DNA of 64,000 nt from Panorpa germanica (GCA_963678705.1 OY783205.1:16740001-16804000); one strand, 5' to 3'. Numbered from the stretch's first letter, positions 45,777 to 55,847 are shown. Numbers and translations are program-made. Notes: a model not told the origin generated them from the letters alone.

Positions 45777-48536
45777 TTATGGAGTATCATCTACCTCGGT
45801 GGACATTTCACAGGCGGAGTTAAAGTCAAGTCTGCATAATATGCTTTTAGGCATCCTAGGCAGTGCCGTATCCGCCTGATCGTATTCACCGAGGGCTTTA
45901 ATAAGCGGATTTTCAGAATTCTGCGTGTTTTCATAGAAACGCGCGGCCTTGTCGTGTGTGATGGAAGCTAAGGTGGGAATGTCAAGTTCGTAACGTATTC
46001 TGTCATTGCGGATATACCAGCCACAGCCTGTTATGAGGCGAAGCAGTTTGTTTTGTATTATTTCAATATGTTTGAAATCAACCGTTTGGCCCCATATCAG
46101 GCTGTCGAAGAGTAGGATTGGGCGTATATAAGTCTTGTAAATCGTCAGTTTGTTTTGTAGGTTTAATTTGGATTTAGGATTAAGTAGTGGGCGAAGGATG
46201 GCAATTCTTTGGTTCGCTTTATTAGTTCTGCTCTCAATCTCGCTTCTGAAGTTCAGAGTCGGATTGAGAATAGTTCCTAGGTACGTCACTTTGTTTGTCC
46301 AGGGAATTTCCTGGCCAAACAAAGTGATATTCTTACGGCCCTCAGAATTGCGTAAGGATGTGAAAAGGATACATTGTGTTTTGTCAGGATTGATCTTGAC
46401 CCGCCACTGTGTGTAGAAGGTCATTGCCTTAACTAAAGCGTCTTGGAGGTATGCAACTGCCCACTGCCTAAGTGCTGACCTAGACAATATGGCTGTATCG
46501 TCTGCATAGAACGTTGACTGTACCGTGGTGTTTGTACGTCCCAGGGTTGGAATGTCCGAGATATAAATGCTATATAGCGTGGGAGATAATATGGTGCCTT
46601 GAGGCACTCCAGCTTCTATAACATGTATATCAGAACATTCGTTCCCAACTCTGACTGCGAATGTTCTGTTTTCCATATAAGATTTGATAAACCGTATAAA
46701 TGATGGAGGGAAATGGAGTAGATGGAGTTTGTACAGCAGGCCGTTATGCCATACTGTATCGAAGGCTTTTTGGATATCTAAAAATGCGCCCGCGCAAGTT
46801 TCACCAGCTTGTAGCGTTTTGCCCGCCCATTCCACTACGTGTAATGTTGCGTGGGTTGTGGAATGTGAGTGACGGAAACCAAATTGGTTGTCGGGAATGA
46901 TTTTATGAGAGTCTAGGAATGTGACTAATCTCTCATACACTATTTTTTCAAGGATTTTGGAAATGGCTGGGAGTAAAGAGATAGGCCTATAACTACTTGA
47001 AAGTTTCGGGTCTTTCTGTCCTTTTCTTACAGGGGTTATGATCGCGTGTTTAAAACTACTGGGGAAATACCTTAGCTGAAGACATCGGTTTAATATATTA
47101 GTGAGGAGCGCGAGTGATTTGAATTTGAATTGTTTAAAATATTCTATCGGAAGGTCGTCAGAACCAGGCGATTTACCATTCTTCATTGAGGAAATGATTT
47201 TCATGACGCAATCACTGGTTACGAACCCAAACATGTCGGAATTACATTCCGCCATATTAGGGAACTCCAGTGCACACCAATCGTTTACCTCCTCCGTGAA
47301 GGCAGGTATTTGAATGTCCGCATGAGTTTTAAAACCATCCTTCAGGTAATTACTAATTTCATTAGCGATTTCCCGAGGGGAGAATTTCACCCCATGCGGC
47401 GTTCTAATTTCCTTGATCTGGCGACCAACTTTTAGAATATCCGCGGGAAGTGTGTGGAGGTTATTGAAGTTAATGTTCGCGTTTTCTAACTGGGTTTGGT
47501 AAATGAGATTTTTATGAATTCTAATAGAGGTTTTGACTAATTTTTTAATTCTGTAATACATTTGTTTGTCTGAGAGGACCCGTCTCTCCTGCCACCTGCG
47601 ACGAGCCCGTCTTAACAAACAAACTGTATTTCTAATATTAGATGGGAATTCCTGAAGGGTTTTATTGCTATGTGATATGCTATTAGTGTCTCTAGACCTT
47701 CGAGAAGCGTCGGCCATCTTTTCAGACAGGGTTTTTATTGCTACGTCAATATCTGAGGGTGAATCTAAAATTGGTTTTGCTGAGGGCAGGGTTGTATTAA
47801 GAAGTTGGGTAAATTTAATAGGATCAATATATTTAAAATTAGGGATTTTGTTTTTACGTGGGTTGGAGTTGATGTGGCTAACGAACTGGAGGATGACTGC
47901 CCTATGATCGGAGGACAGGTCCGAACTAGTTTCTATCTCTTTATGGTTAAAAATGTTTTTGAAAAGGAATATATCAATGATATCGGGATTAAGGCGATGA
48001 TTATAGGGGTATATTGTGTAACTATCGGGCCCCATAATGTCGATAGAATTCAATTGCGCAAACCTTTGCAGGGTTCTCCCTCTAGTACTAGTCCAGCGGG
48101 AGTTCCAGGCTTCATGTTTTGCGTTTAAATCTCCACCGACAATTACGCGGTCGCTAGTAAACAATGGGGATAGGTTAGAGTGTTGTAAGGATTGACTTGG
48201 TGGGAAGTATACGCTAATTACAGTAGTGGTTTGGTGGTCTATGGTTACCTCAAGTGCGGTGTTTTCTAGATATCCGGTGTTAGGGATGTGAATGGCTTTG
48301 TGGGTGATATTGGGAAGTATAAGGATAGCTGTTCCGCCTCCCAGTCCGGTCCTGTCGGATTTGTATGTGAGATATGGCGGAAAGCTAATAGGGTTATTAG
48401 GTGCTTTGGTTTCTTGGAGTAATACTATTTGTGGCTTCTCGTCTTGCAGGAAAACAGACAGTTCGGCGCCGTTGGCTACGATACCGTTAACATTCCATGA
48501 GACGATTTTAATGTTTTTATTACCCCCTGGGTACAT
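45777..48536 (-). CDS. LINE ORF2: endonuclease and reverse transcriptase
   Basis: 919 codons, uninterrupted, ATG at 48536. Residues 1-220 form an APE-type endonuclease: IVSWNVNGI, QETKAP with E42, GGDLNAKH (D136, N138), SSDHRAV (S209-H211). The RT domain spans roughly 430-750: KNGKSPGSDDLP, YRPISLLPAISKILEK, QFGFRHSHST, FLDIQKAFD (D587), GVPQGTILSPTLY, FYADD (676-680). The tail holds NKLLRLITGCGWYIRND and DIPTL, as in Jockey-clade LINEs. Endonuclease nicks target DNA and RT copies element RNA there (target-primed reverse transcription). All catalytic residues I can check are present, so activity is possible. It starts 3 nt after the ORF1 stop, in the same frame. Confidence 0.95.
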   Translation of the reverse strand: MYPGGNKNIKIVSWNVNGIVANGAELSVFLQDEKPQIVLLQETKAPNNPISFPPYLTYKSDRTGLGGGTAILILPNITHKAIHIPNTGYLENTALEVTIDHQTTTVISVYFPPSQSLQHSNLSPLFTSDRVIVGGDLNAKHEAWNSRWTSTRGRTLQRFAQLNSIDIMGPDSYTIYPYNHRLNPDIIDIFLFKNIFNHKEIETSSDLSSDHRAVILQFVSHINSNPRKNKIPNFKYIDPIKFTQLLNTTLPSAKPILDSPSDIDVAIKTLSEKMADASRRSRDTNSISHSNKTLQEFPSNIRNTVCLLRRARRRWQERRVLSDKQMYYRIKKLVKTSIRIHKNLIYQTQLENANINFNNLHTLPADILKVGRQIKEIRTPHGVKFSPREIANEISNYLKDGFKTHADIQIPAFTEEVNDWCALEFPNMAECNSDMFGFVTSDCVMKIISSMKNGKSPGSDDLPIEYFKQFKFKSLALLTNILNRCLQLRYFPSSFKHAIITPVRKGQKDPKLSSSYRPISLLPAISKILEKIVYERLVTFLDSHKIIPDNQFGFRHSHSTTHATLHVVEWAGKTLQAGETCAGAFLDIQKAFDTVWHNGLLYKLHLLHFPPSFIRFIKSYMENRTFAVRVGNECSDIHVIEAGVPQGTILSPTLYSIYISDIPTLGRTNTTVQSTFYADDTAILSRSALRQWAVAYLQDALVKAMTFYTQWRVKINPDKTQCILFTSLRNSEGRKNITLFGQEIPWTNKVTYLGTILNPTLNFRSEIESRTNKANQRIAILRPLLNPKSKLNLQNKLTIYKTYIRPILLFDSLIWGQTVDFKHIEIIQNKLLRLITGCGWYIRNDRIRYELDIPTLASITHDKAARFYENTQNSENPLIKALGEYDQADTALPRMPKSILCRLDFNSACEMSTEVDDTP

Positions 48537-48539
48537 ACT

Positions 48540-50153
48540 TTAGTTGTCGGCAAAGACTTGTAAAGCAGAAAGGTCAAGACCGGGTAGGAATGCTTTTATT
48601 AGGGGTAATGCTGCCGCGATGAGCGACTTAATTGTAGGGATCAATTGTAATATGGGTGTTAATGATTTAAGAAGGGATTCAATGTTAATGTTATCATTAT
48701 TATTGCCACTTACATTGTTCTGCGCGCCGCGGCTTCTGCTGCGTCTGGGTGCAGGCTTCGGTATTTGAGGAGGTGTTTGTATAGCTGTATTGTTCGCTTT
48801 GTCCTCAAAGCGAACCGCCGAGTTTGCCCTGCTCTTGGAGCGTTTCCTCGGGCCAGGGCCGGAGCTGGGTTTCCGCTCGCTAGATTTTGGATGATTTTTG
48901 TTGCTGTTAGGGCGGTGCAGTGGTGGGCGGGCGGGCATCGTTTGGGCACGCTCCTCATCCGTCAGGGGGGCGATCTCTGGCTCCTCTGCCGCTTTGTTGA
49001 CTTGGAAAGGGGGTTCTGCGAAGTCCTGTAGAGCTTTGAAAGGGTTCCCCCTTTTCCAGGAGTTGCTCTGGGGGGCGACGGCGTCTATGTACTGGGGTCG
49101 CAGCACATGCGCTGGCGCAATTTTGTTCCTGTTTCGCTGCCATATGGCCGCCTGCTCGGCGCGGTAGGTGGGGCAACCCTTGTAGTTGCCGTGGTGGTTC
49201 CCGTGGCAGGAGGCACATTTTAACAACGTTTTCACGTCGGGTCTGTCCTTGACCGGGCAGGCATCCCTGACGTGCGCGCCAGCGCATATATTGCAGATCT
49301 GCTCAGATCTGCAATTGGCAGAGTTGTGCCCCATCCTGAGACACTTCCAGCACTGGCTGGGGGTGTTAGAGCCCTTGTACTCCTCAACCCGGGAGTTGTA
49401 AATATTTAAAAAAATTTTATTAAGGTTATTTATCTCCCGGTTACTAGGAGTGTTTTCAAGTGTTATTAGAAACAACGGCATGGGTATGTTGCCGTTGTTT
49501 CTGGATTTCAATTGATTGACGCTTTTGGCATGGATTCCGTTATCGGTCAGGTACTCTATTATAGAGTCAATGGGAGTGTCGATGGGAAGCCCCCTTACTA
49601 CTTTCCGGAGCGGCATGTCCTCCGGGCTGCGGTTTATGACCGCGTATTCAATATGAGCGGCATCAAGAGCTTTTGTTGCCGCTCGGTGCTGATCTGTGTT
49701 CTCAAAGAACACAGATGTGGTGTTGTTCGCTGTGTTAAGCCTTGTGTAAAGCCTTGCCATGCCGGTGCTGGCAAGTATTATTTTTGAGATCGCGTACCAG
49801 GATTTTCGCGTTTTCTGGACGCCCATTATGTGGATTGCATTCACCTTTAGCGTGAATGGCGTTTGGCTTGATGTTGATGATGCAGGCGGTGTGACGGTGG
49901 TCGCTGCTGCAGCAGGCGCTGTTGGAACAGGTGCTGGTGAAGTGGTCACGGGTGGGGTGGATGGAGAAGCTCCCGTGTATCTTTTAATAGGGGGGCTGCC
50001 GGCGCTCCCCTGGTGTGGCCTCTTGCCTACTGTAGGCGAAGCTGGGACGTCTACAACAACATCCATTGCTGTAGTTTGCATTTTATCTAGAACTTTAATG
50101 TTTTTAAACGCGGCGACAATGTATTTGTTTAGTGGGTTTTCCCTATTGCACAT
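48540..50153 (-). CDS. LINE ORF1: gag-like RNA-binding protein
   Basis: 537 codons from ATG at 50153; a second ATG (MQTTAMDVVV, residue 25) may be the real start. A Pro/Ala/Thr-rich N-terminus is followed by an RRM-like/PRE_C2HC region (VFFENTDQHRAATKALDA, RKVVRGLPIDT, MPLFLITLENT). Zinc knuckles are at C268-C281 (CWKCLRMGHNSANC), C287-C299 and C313-C327. Then come a basic/Pro-rich linker with an RSRS patch and a hydrophobic end (SLIAAALPLIKAFLPGLDL). Jockey-type ORF1 proteins coat element RNA and guide it to the nucleus. It ends TAA, then AGT, then the ORF2 ATG, with no frame change. Confidence 0.92.
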   Translation of the reverse strand: MCNRENPLNKYIVAAFKNIKVLDKMQTTAMDVVVDVPASPTVGKRPHQGSAGSPPIKRYTGASPSTPPVTTSPAPVPTAPAAAATTVTPPASSTSSQTPFTLKVNAIHIMGVQKTRKSWYAISKIILASTGMARLYTRLNTANNTTSVFFENTDQHRAATKALDAAHIEYAVINRSPEDMPLRKVVRGLPIDTPIDSIIEYLTDNGIHAKSVNQLKSRNNGNIPMPLFLITLENTPSNREINNLNKIFLNIYNSRVEEYKGSNTPSQCWKCLRMGHNSANCRSEQICNICAGAHVRDACPVKDRPDVKTLLKCASCHGNHHGNYKGCPTYRAEQAAIWQRNRNKIAPAHVLRPQYIDAVAPQSNSWKRGNPFKALQDFAEPPFQVNKAAEEPEIAPLTDEERAQTMPARPPLHRPNSNKNHPKSSERKPSSGPGPRKRSKSRANSAVRFEDKANNTAIQTPPQIPKPAPRRSRSRGAQNNVSGNNNDNINIESLLKSLTPILQLIPTIKSLIAAALPLIKAFLPGLDLSALQVFADN

Positions 50154-50598
50154 GTCCTAAAACCGCACATATTTCACTGAGTTTATCACTAAATATAAAA
50201 GTTTTATCACTGTTGTCACTATTAAGATAAGCACAATGTTTAACAATCACTTCACTCACACAGATCACTGAAAGTTTTAAATGTATCTATAGTTTCTAAC
50301 TCACATATGTTTAAACAATGTTAGTGCACAATATTTTATACAAAACACGTGTGTAGAATGTATAAACATTCAACACAGTCGTTGGTAAAGTGAAGAGTAC
50401 ACAAAAGTTTATTCGGAAAAATATATGTGTATAAATCACGGAAAAACACAGAAATATTAAACTAAAAACGAAGTAAAAATATAAAATAATTTATATATAT
50501 ATAATATATAAATATTTAATATTAATCTTTATTTAATTTGCTTTAATATTATGTTAAGAAAATAAATACAATATTTATTTTACGGAGCGAAGTGTAAC

Positions 50599-50631
50599 AC
50601 GTCCGCTCAACTCAGTGATCGAACGAGAACT
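50599..50631 (-). promoter_or_regulatory. Possible Inr + DPE internal promoter
   Basis: Minus strand CCAGTTC with A at 50631 fits an initiator, and GGACGT lies exactly at +28 to +33 (50604-50599), the downstream promoter element position used by Jockey-clade LINEs. The Inr sits within 5S-like sequence and the DPE just beyond it, so the match could be coincidental. Confidence 0.4.
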
Positions 50632-50660
50632 GGTGGGTTCAACATGGTATGGCCGTTGAC
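50605..50660 (-). other. 5S rRNA-like segment at the LINE 5' boundary
   Basis: The minus strand reads GTCAACGGCCATACCATGTT, GAACCCACCAGTTCTCGT, TCGATCACTGAGTTGAGC. This follows the first 56 or so nt of animal 5S rRNA (GCCAACG.CCATACCA.GTT, GAATACACCGGTTCTCGT, CCGATCACCGAAGTTAAGC) with few mismatches, then diverges. It could be the head of a 5S-derived SINE3, a 5S target-site remnant, or a captured promoter. Confidence 0.75.
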
Positions 50661-50730
50661 AACGTTACGAAGCAACGACGCTAGCCCTGAGCCATGGGGC
50701 TCGTTGCTAGGATTAAAAAAAAACTTATAT

Positions 50731-50943
50731 TTGCGCCATCATCGTCGCCAGATGTCATATGTCATATACAGATAATTAATAGACAAATAATTAGCAATAA
50801 GATAAATAAATTGAGATGTAAGGTATCCTATCTTTCAAGTTGGATCAAACTGGACACGGTGTACAAATTTCATTAAAATCGGTTAAGTAGTTTAGGAGTC
50901 CATAGGGAACAACACAGTGACACGTAATTTATATATATTAAGA
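50731..50943 (-). mobile_element. Helitron 5'-terminal fragment
   Basis: Same family as 36086-40548 and 55493-55847. Minus-strand 5' end TCTTAATATATATAAAT at 50943, followed by the ACGTGTCACTGTGTTGTTCC block. Similarity to 55633-55847 starts near CGCCATCATCGTCGCC. The 3' half is missing, and the break coincides with the 5' boundary zone of the LINE. Confidence 0.8.
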
Positions 50944-51504
50944 TAATTGTAGTATTAGCTTCGCAGTCTTCTTCCACACTATCATTTGCTAACCTTTATC
51001 ATCACTGTGCAAGAGACTTACAAAAGAGATGTAGAAATAAACGTTAAAGCTATGGCAGCTGTTGCATCGACCCATATTCTTTCAATAATCGGAATAGCCA
51101 ACGAAAAATAAATAAGATTACTCATATTTCAAAGTCATCAACTATGACGTCACGCAGCTAAATAAAATTTAAACTTTATATAAATATTAATAAAATATAA
51201 ACGCCAATATACGTTTAATAATCAAAATTTCATTAAAGTATTAAAAAATTGAGCCCTAAAATGAGTTCACAACCTTATTGTATATTTTCATAATAGGGAT
51301 CCCCGCTATATTGTGATGTATGTATTTTAATATAGTTTTGAATTAGATTAAATCCTAATTCGCCCATCACCATTGTCACACATTTGAAAGCAAAAAAAAT
51401 CTTATTGTGTTTTCTGGTCTTAATTATTTTTTGTGTCTTTTGGAATGTTTATAAAACCGAGGATTTCTTCCATAGCAATCTAATAATAGTTCTGTTAATT
51501 TCAG
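50944..51504. other. No supported gene
   Basis: AT-rich; nothing recognised except a possible upstream intron of the candidate exon at 51505. Confidence 0.45.
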
Positions 51505-51665
51505 ATGAAAAAATGTGCAATGACGAGAGCAACGTGGAGCCGATTGATAACTTCAGAGAACAAATAACCGATTATAACAACTTATTAGAAACATTTAAAA
51601 TGAAAAAAATCCACGAAAATAAAAATCTTCTGCTACATGATAAAACGTTAATTTTAGGAAAGTGA
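51505..51665 (+). CDS. Candidate terminal coding exon, unknown protein
   Basis: After a good acceptor (CTGTTAATTTCAG at 51504) the frame reads DEKMCNDESNVEPIDNFREQ, then a Lys/Leu-rich coil-like tail, to TGA at 51663-51665. An AATAAA follows at 51763. The codon composition is less AT-biased than the flanks. The open frame extends upstream to 51384 with a hydrophobic segment (LLCFLVLIIFCVFW), but only from a TTG. I do not recognise the protein and no other exon is visible. Confidence 0.3.
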
Positions 51666-51668
51666 AAA

Positions 51669-53544
51669 TGTTAGTTAAAAATAATATGCAAATATACTGC
51701 ATATCATTATTTAGAAATTATAATTATCTAAACGGTTATTTTCTGGTGAGGATAGATTCTGCAATAAAATAGTCTCAGGGACAAGAATTGTATATAAATT
51801 ACTACTTATTCTCAATTAAATATATAAGTTATACATATACTTGCAGAAGTTATATATATATTTCATTATTTAAAAACAAGATAAAGATTTATGAAGGTAT
51901 ATTATTTATATATACTTCTGCAAGTATACAATTAAAATTATATAACCTAATTACAAAGAAAATAACTTAAATTTTTATTAAATATTCCTATATTTTAACA
52001 AAGAGATTGTTTAAATAAAAAAACAATCATTTTATATAATCTATTTTTCAATTAAACAAATTTTAAAAAGTATTCAATTGAATTTTAAAGATAAAGTAAT
52101 TCTTATATAAAATATTATTTATTTATAAAAATAAATATTTATTACTTATAATTTTTTAAATATAATAAGCTATGTGATAATTTAGTTAAAACCTAGCAAT
52201 TATTTTAATTTATATTTTATTATTTTCATTTGATAATAAAAAATATTAACAATGTAACTGTGTTCTGTGTCTTTAAAAGACTTAAAACTAAGAACTAGTC
52301 TTTTTTATAGACAATTGTATAAAGAAAAATAAATGCAAAGTTATTATGTTAAATATATATATTAATATAAAATGATTTATTGAAGACTGAAAAAATAAAC
52401 TAAATAAATAAACGAAACTAAACGTATCTTTTGCTATATATAGACAATTTTAAAATGGTTTTTCAAGTAATTTTGTGAACTAAATTTGCATAATAATAGA
52501 TACTGCCTTAGTAGTGGACCAGTAACAAAAACTTGATTGTTAATTGTAAAATATAATTTATTTATCAATATTTAACGATAGTTGATCAAATTGTATATAA
52601 GTTTATTTAAATATTTATTAAAAAATTAAAGAATCACACAAGCTGGCCATTTTTGTGTAAACTAGAGGTTTACAAGTTACAGGGTTTTAGATTCAGACAT
52701 ACATTTATTTTAAAATTTAGTAATAGAAGATATTTCTAGTCAGGTCAATTATTTATGTTTATGTTCTAGTAAAATAAATGACTAAGAAATTCAAATATCA
52801 TGATGGATGATTAGTTGTTTTTTAACAAAATTTAAATTAAAAAATTACTTTTTTGAGAAAAAGTAAATGAAAGTAACAATTATTTTTATGGTTCGATGAT
52901 AGGAGCTCTAGGAGTGTTTTAGGGTACTCTCACATTGGCTCCAGTTGTTTAGCATAAACACACTTTATCATGAGTAACTTAATGTTTATCAAGACACTGT
53001 TTTGTATCAAAGAAGTCTGTAGTTCATACGTCTCTACGTTCTACACGGACTCTTATATTTCTGAACTCTCTAGGATAGATGCAACTTCGTACAGAACGAT
53101 TGCGGTCCACTTTGTATGTACGATTTCATGGACAGCGGATAGTTAATACTGTGGTGTATTCCTAAATATTATAGTAGAAACTTGAGCTCATGCTAAAGTG
53201 TGCTAATGCGAATCAATGCTACAGTCACTGTGTGACAGCATCCTTAGTTCGCTAATACGTAATTCAAAAACTAAAAGAAACGTGACAACATGTTAGAATC
53301 CCTATATTAATATCAGGATTGCAAAACCTAACAAAAACGCACAATGGAAATGCACACAGAAAATAAAATCATTTTTGATCACTCACTGGACATGATAGAA
53401 CAAGTCCTGCATGTATAGTTCAAATTGCAAGAGTGCGTAGGTCAGCCTCTCATGCTTTATGAGAGTTTATAAGAGCCGTTTAAATCTACGATATAATGGT
53501 GAAGTTTCACAGTATACAATATAAATAATTTAGTGAGACGGTAA
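51669..53544. other. No supported gene
   Basis: Very AT-rich (51770-52660 especially) with many short TA-rich runs; no ORF or terminus recognised. Confidence 0.55.
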
Positions 53545-53756
53545 TGTTATATTTAGCAGAAATAAACTAATATTTTATATTAATTAGGTTTATTTTATTA
53601 ACTTAATGTACACTTGCATTAAGATGTCACAGAGTATAGAATTACATAGTACAGTATTACAGAGTACAGTATTACCTACAGTATTACCGAGTGTAAAAAG
53701 AAAGATAGAAGAGTAGTAGTGTCAATCCCGAGAGGGCGCTAAATTTAAATCCAACA
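53545..53756 (-). mobile_element. Lone LTR of the copia family at 59983-60195
   Basis: 212 bp, TG...CA, clearly related to the LTR at 59983-60195 (shared GTACACTTGC, AGATGTCACAGAGTATA, CAGTATTACCGAGTGTAAAA, CCCGAGAGGGCGCTAAATTT). Neither a copia-like PPT nor a primer-binding site adjoins it. No clear 5-bp duplication flanks it. Confidence 0.85.
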
Positions 53757-54610
53757 CTCAACACAATTTGTTAGAGTTCTTGAAGAGCCTGTATCTATTA
53801 ATAATTTGGTATTGGAAACTGTGCTAATAATATTTAGTAATAATGCCGGTGCGTGGGTTATATATTTTTTGCATTTCTGCGAAAATATTATTCTTGGCTT
53901 TCTTCTTTAACATAGAAGGTTTGTTCTTGGTTTTCTTCTTCAACGTAAAAGGTTTTATCGAAGTTTCTATCGTTTCGAACAGGTTTTTAGGGATATGTAT
54001 ATTGGGGTACATATAGCTTTTGCATACTGCTTTGGAGTACATACTGGGGACATGCTGTTCAAACTAAACATGTGGTTTATTATATTGACGATAGCTGTCG
54101 GTTAATTCGTTAATATTAAATTTTAAATTATCACATTTATTGGTTCTAGATTCGTACATATTTCTGCTTTGGTTTTTCATATATGTGAGAGTGTCTTCCA
54201 TATTTGTGGATCTTGATGTTCTGGTAAATTGCCCCATTGGTTCTTTTAGTCCCACTAAAAATGATTCCAGAATCAATTCATCCTATTGTTTACTTTAAAT
54301 ATTAAAATTTTCTATTAATTCGTACGTTATGCACCGTAAATATAAAGTTGTCTTCAGGTGTTGGCATCTATTATGAAATTGTTTGTGAAACAATCTCTCA
54401 ACAGTGTAGTTACGGATCGTTGGTCTCCGAAGCTATCAGACAAAATTGTTCGCAATTCTCTCCAGGAGTTATTATCGCGTCCACTTGTTACTATATTTGC
54501 ATCTCCTGTTAATTTCGATTTGCATAGTACCAACAAAAATATATTAGTTTCACTATGTGCATTTGTGGTGTCGCCACGCCTTTGCATAAGCAATTCGCAA
54601 TATTCCAAAT
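53757..54610 (-). pseudogene. Gypsy-type retroelement gag remnant
   Basis: Three minus-strand open pieces in N-to-C order. KSKLTGDANIVTSGRDNNSW, LRTILSDSFGDQRSVTTLLR (54354-54608). ILESFLVGLKEPMGQFTRTS, MEDTLTYMKNQ (54064-54276). Then a Lys/Pro-rich end (53824-54042). kL.GdA....s....tW..lk..L...FGDqRs and fi.GL.EP are gag landmarks of gypsy-group insect LTR elements. Frames are broken and no pol follows, because the region ends at an unrelated copia LTR. Confidence 0.65.
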
Positions 54611-54850
54611 AGTTCTAATCCTAAAATTTACTTAAATTTATTAAGCACATTATTGAACAATGTCTAGTGCCCCGCCTCTAAACCCCTATCATCACCTCTT
54701 GGGTCTATAGGTCTCTATCACTCCGGCTGTTTTAATTTAATTCCTCCGTACCTCCGCCAGAGAGCGCCCACTTACAGCACCTTGGCACATGCTCAGCAGC
54801 CCTGTATCACTCCTTCTCTGAGCATCGTCGGTCCTTGGAGCACTTTTCCA
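54611..54850 (-). repeat. Repeat shared, inverted, with 58140-58260
   Basis: AGTTCTAATCC, TTATTGAACAATGT and ATCACTCCTTCTCTGAGCATCG recur in reverse complement at 58140-58260. A block of about 135 bp (54663-54803) is present only here. Since it precedes the gag remnant, it may be 5' LTR/UTR of that gypsy-type element. Confidence 0.6.
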
Positions 54851-55492
54851 GCGCTCCTTCCGACCTCTGCGTACCACTCTCTTCACAATTAATTTTCAAA
54901 ATTATTACTTTACATATTACATACTAAATTTCATCCTTAGAAGTACATTATTTTTATAATTTATGTTTACTCATATCCTTGCACACCTAATTAACTTCTG
55001 TTTTAACAGTGCCAAGCGCCTCGTTCCTAATCATCTCTAACCCCAGCGCCTCCTTTTCTTATTTTCTAGCCCTTATCTATTGCAAAGCTGTCCCAGCTCC
55101 CACTTCCCCAAATTCGCACCGCTACTAAGGTTATTTTTTTTCGCAATTATGGAAAATATGCACACACATAGTTTTAATTTTGTTTTATTTGTTATTTGGG
55201 GTTATTGACTATATCCCCTCTGCCCATCTCCCTCCCGTCCGATTTCGTAGCACTCTGCCTGCAAACGCACCAAATATCAATCCAGTTGTATGTAATTTTA
55301 ATATCTAACGTATAGAGAACTATTTTGCTTCAATTTAATACTCTACATGATGAAATGTTTTTTTAAATACTCTGCATACTAAATTTGACCTCTGTATTTA
55401 TATTATAACATTAGTGCCCCCATATAACTCCCCACAAAACTAAATTTGTCAAATTTTTGGCAAAGAGATCTATTTTGTTTGTATATAGAACA
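54851..55492. other. No supported gene
   Basis: Pyrimidine-rich stretches (CCTCC, CCCTC) on the plus strand, no open frame; possibly more of the retroelement leader. Confidence 0.45.
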
Positions 55493-55847
55493 CTAGCTGT
55501 CCCGGCCACGCGTTGCTGTGCCTAACGTTTTTGTCATATTACATTACATAGCGCCATCTATTGAATATTTACTCAATCTAGTCAACAGATTTCGATTTAC
55601 TCAACAGAATATTTACTCAATCTAGTCAACAGATGTCGCCATCATCGTCGCCCGATGTCATATGTCATATACAGATAATTAATAGACAAATAATTAGCCA
55701 ATAAGATAAATAAATTGAGATGTAAGCTATCCTATCTTTCAAGTTGGGTCAAACTGCACACGGTGTACAAATTTCATTAAAATCGGTTAAGTAGTTTAGG
55801 AGTCCATAGCGGACAACACAGTGACACGTAATTTATATATATTTAGA
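55493..55847 (-). mobile_element. Complete short non-autonomous Helitron (355 bp)
   Basis: Minus-strand 5' end TCTAAATATATATAAATTAC at 55847; 3' end CACGGCAACG-type stem, then CCGGGACAGCTAG at 55493. Flanked by A and T. Its 3' 60 bp and the GCGCCATCTATTGAATATTT / CAATCTAGTCAACAGAT region match the 4.46-kb Helitron at 36086-40548, whose enzyme could have moved it. Confidence 0.9.

Larger units (their letters stand above)
43870..50631 (-). mobile_element. Two-ORF Jockey-like LINE
   Basis: Minus-strand non-LTR retrotransposon. Poly(A) tail at 43870-43879 and the same terminal block GGCTGATCCATATAAACT as the gag-only element. ORF2 (48536-45777) and ORF1 (50153-48540) are both open. The 5' UTR is about 480 nt if it starts at the initiator-like CCAGTTC at 50631. 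The 3' region is unusually long (1.9 kb) and contains two related modules (about 43925-44110 and 44400-44540). Part of it may be a separate nested insertion. No target-site duplication was identified. Confidence 0.75.

Noticed and set aside
48710..50160. Several frames of 70-133 codons opposite or overlapping ORF1
   Set aside because: Shadow frames of the intact ORF1 in a GC-rich stretch.
40824..50660. Telomeric location of the LINE pair
   Set aside because: No TTAGG-like repeats are present and ordinary genes and transposons surround the pair; only the arrangement is reminiscent.
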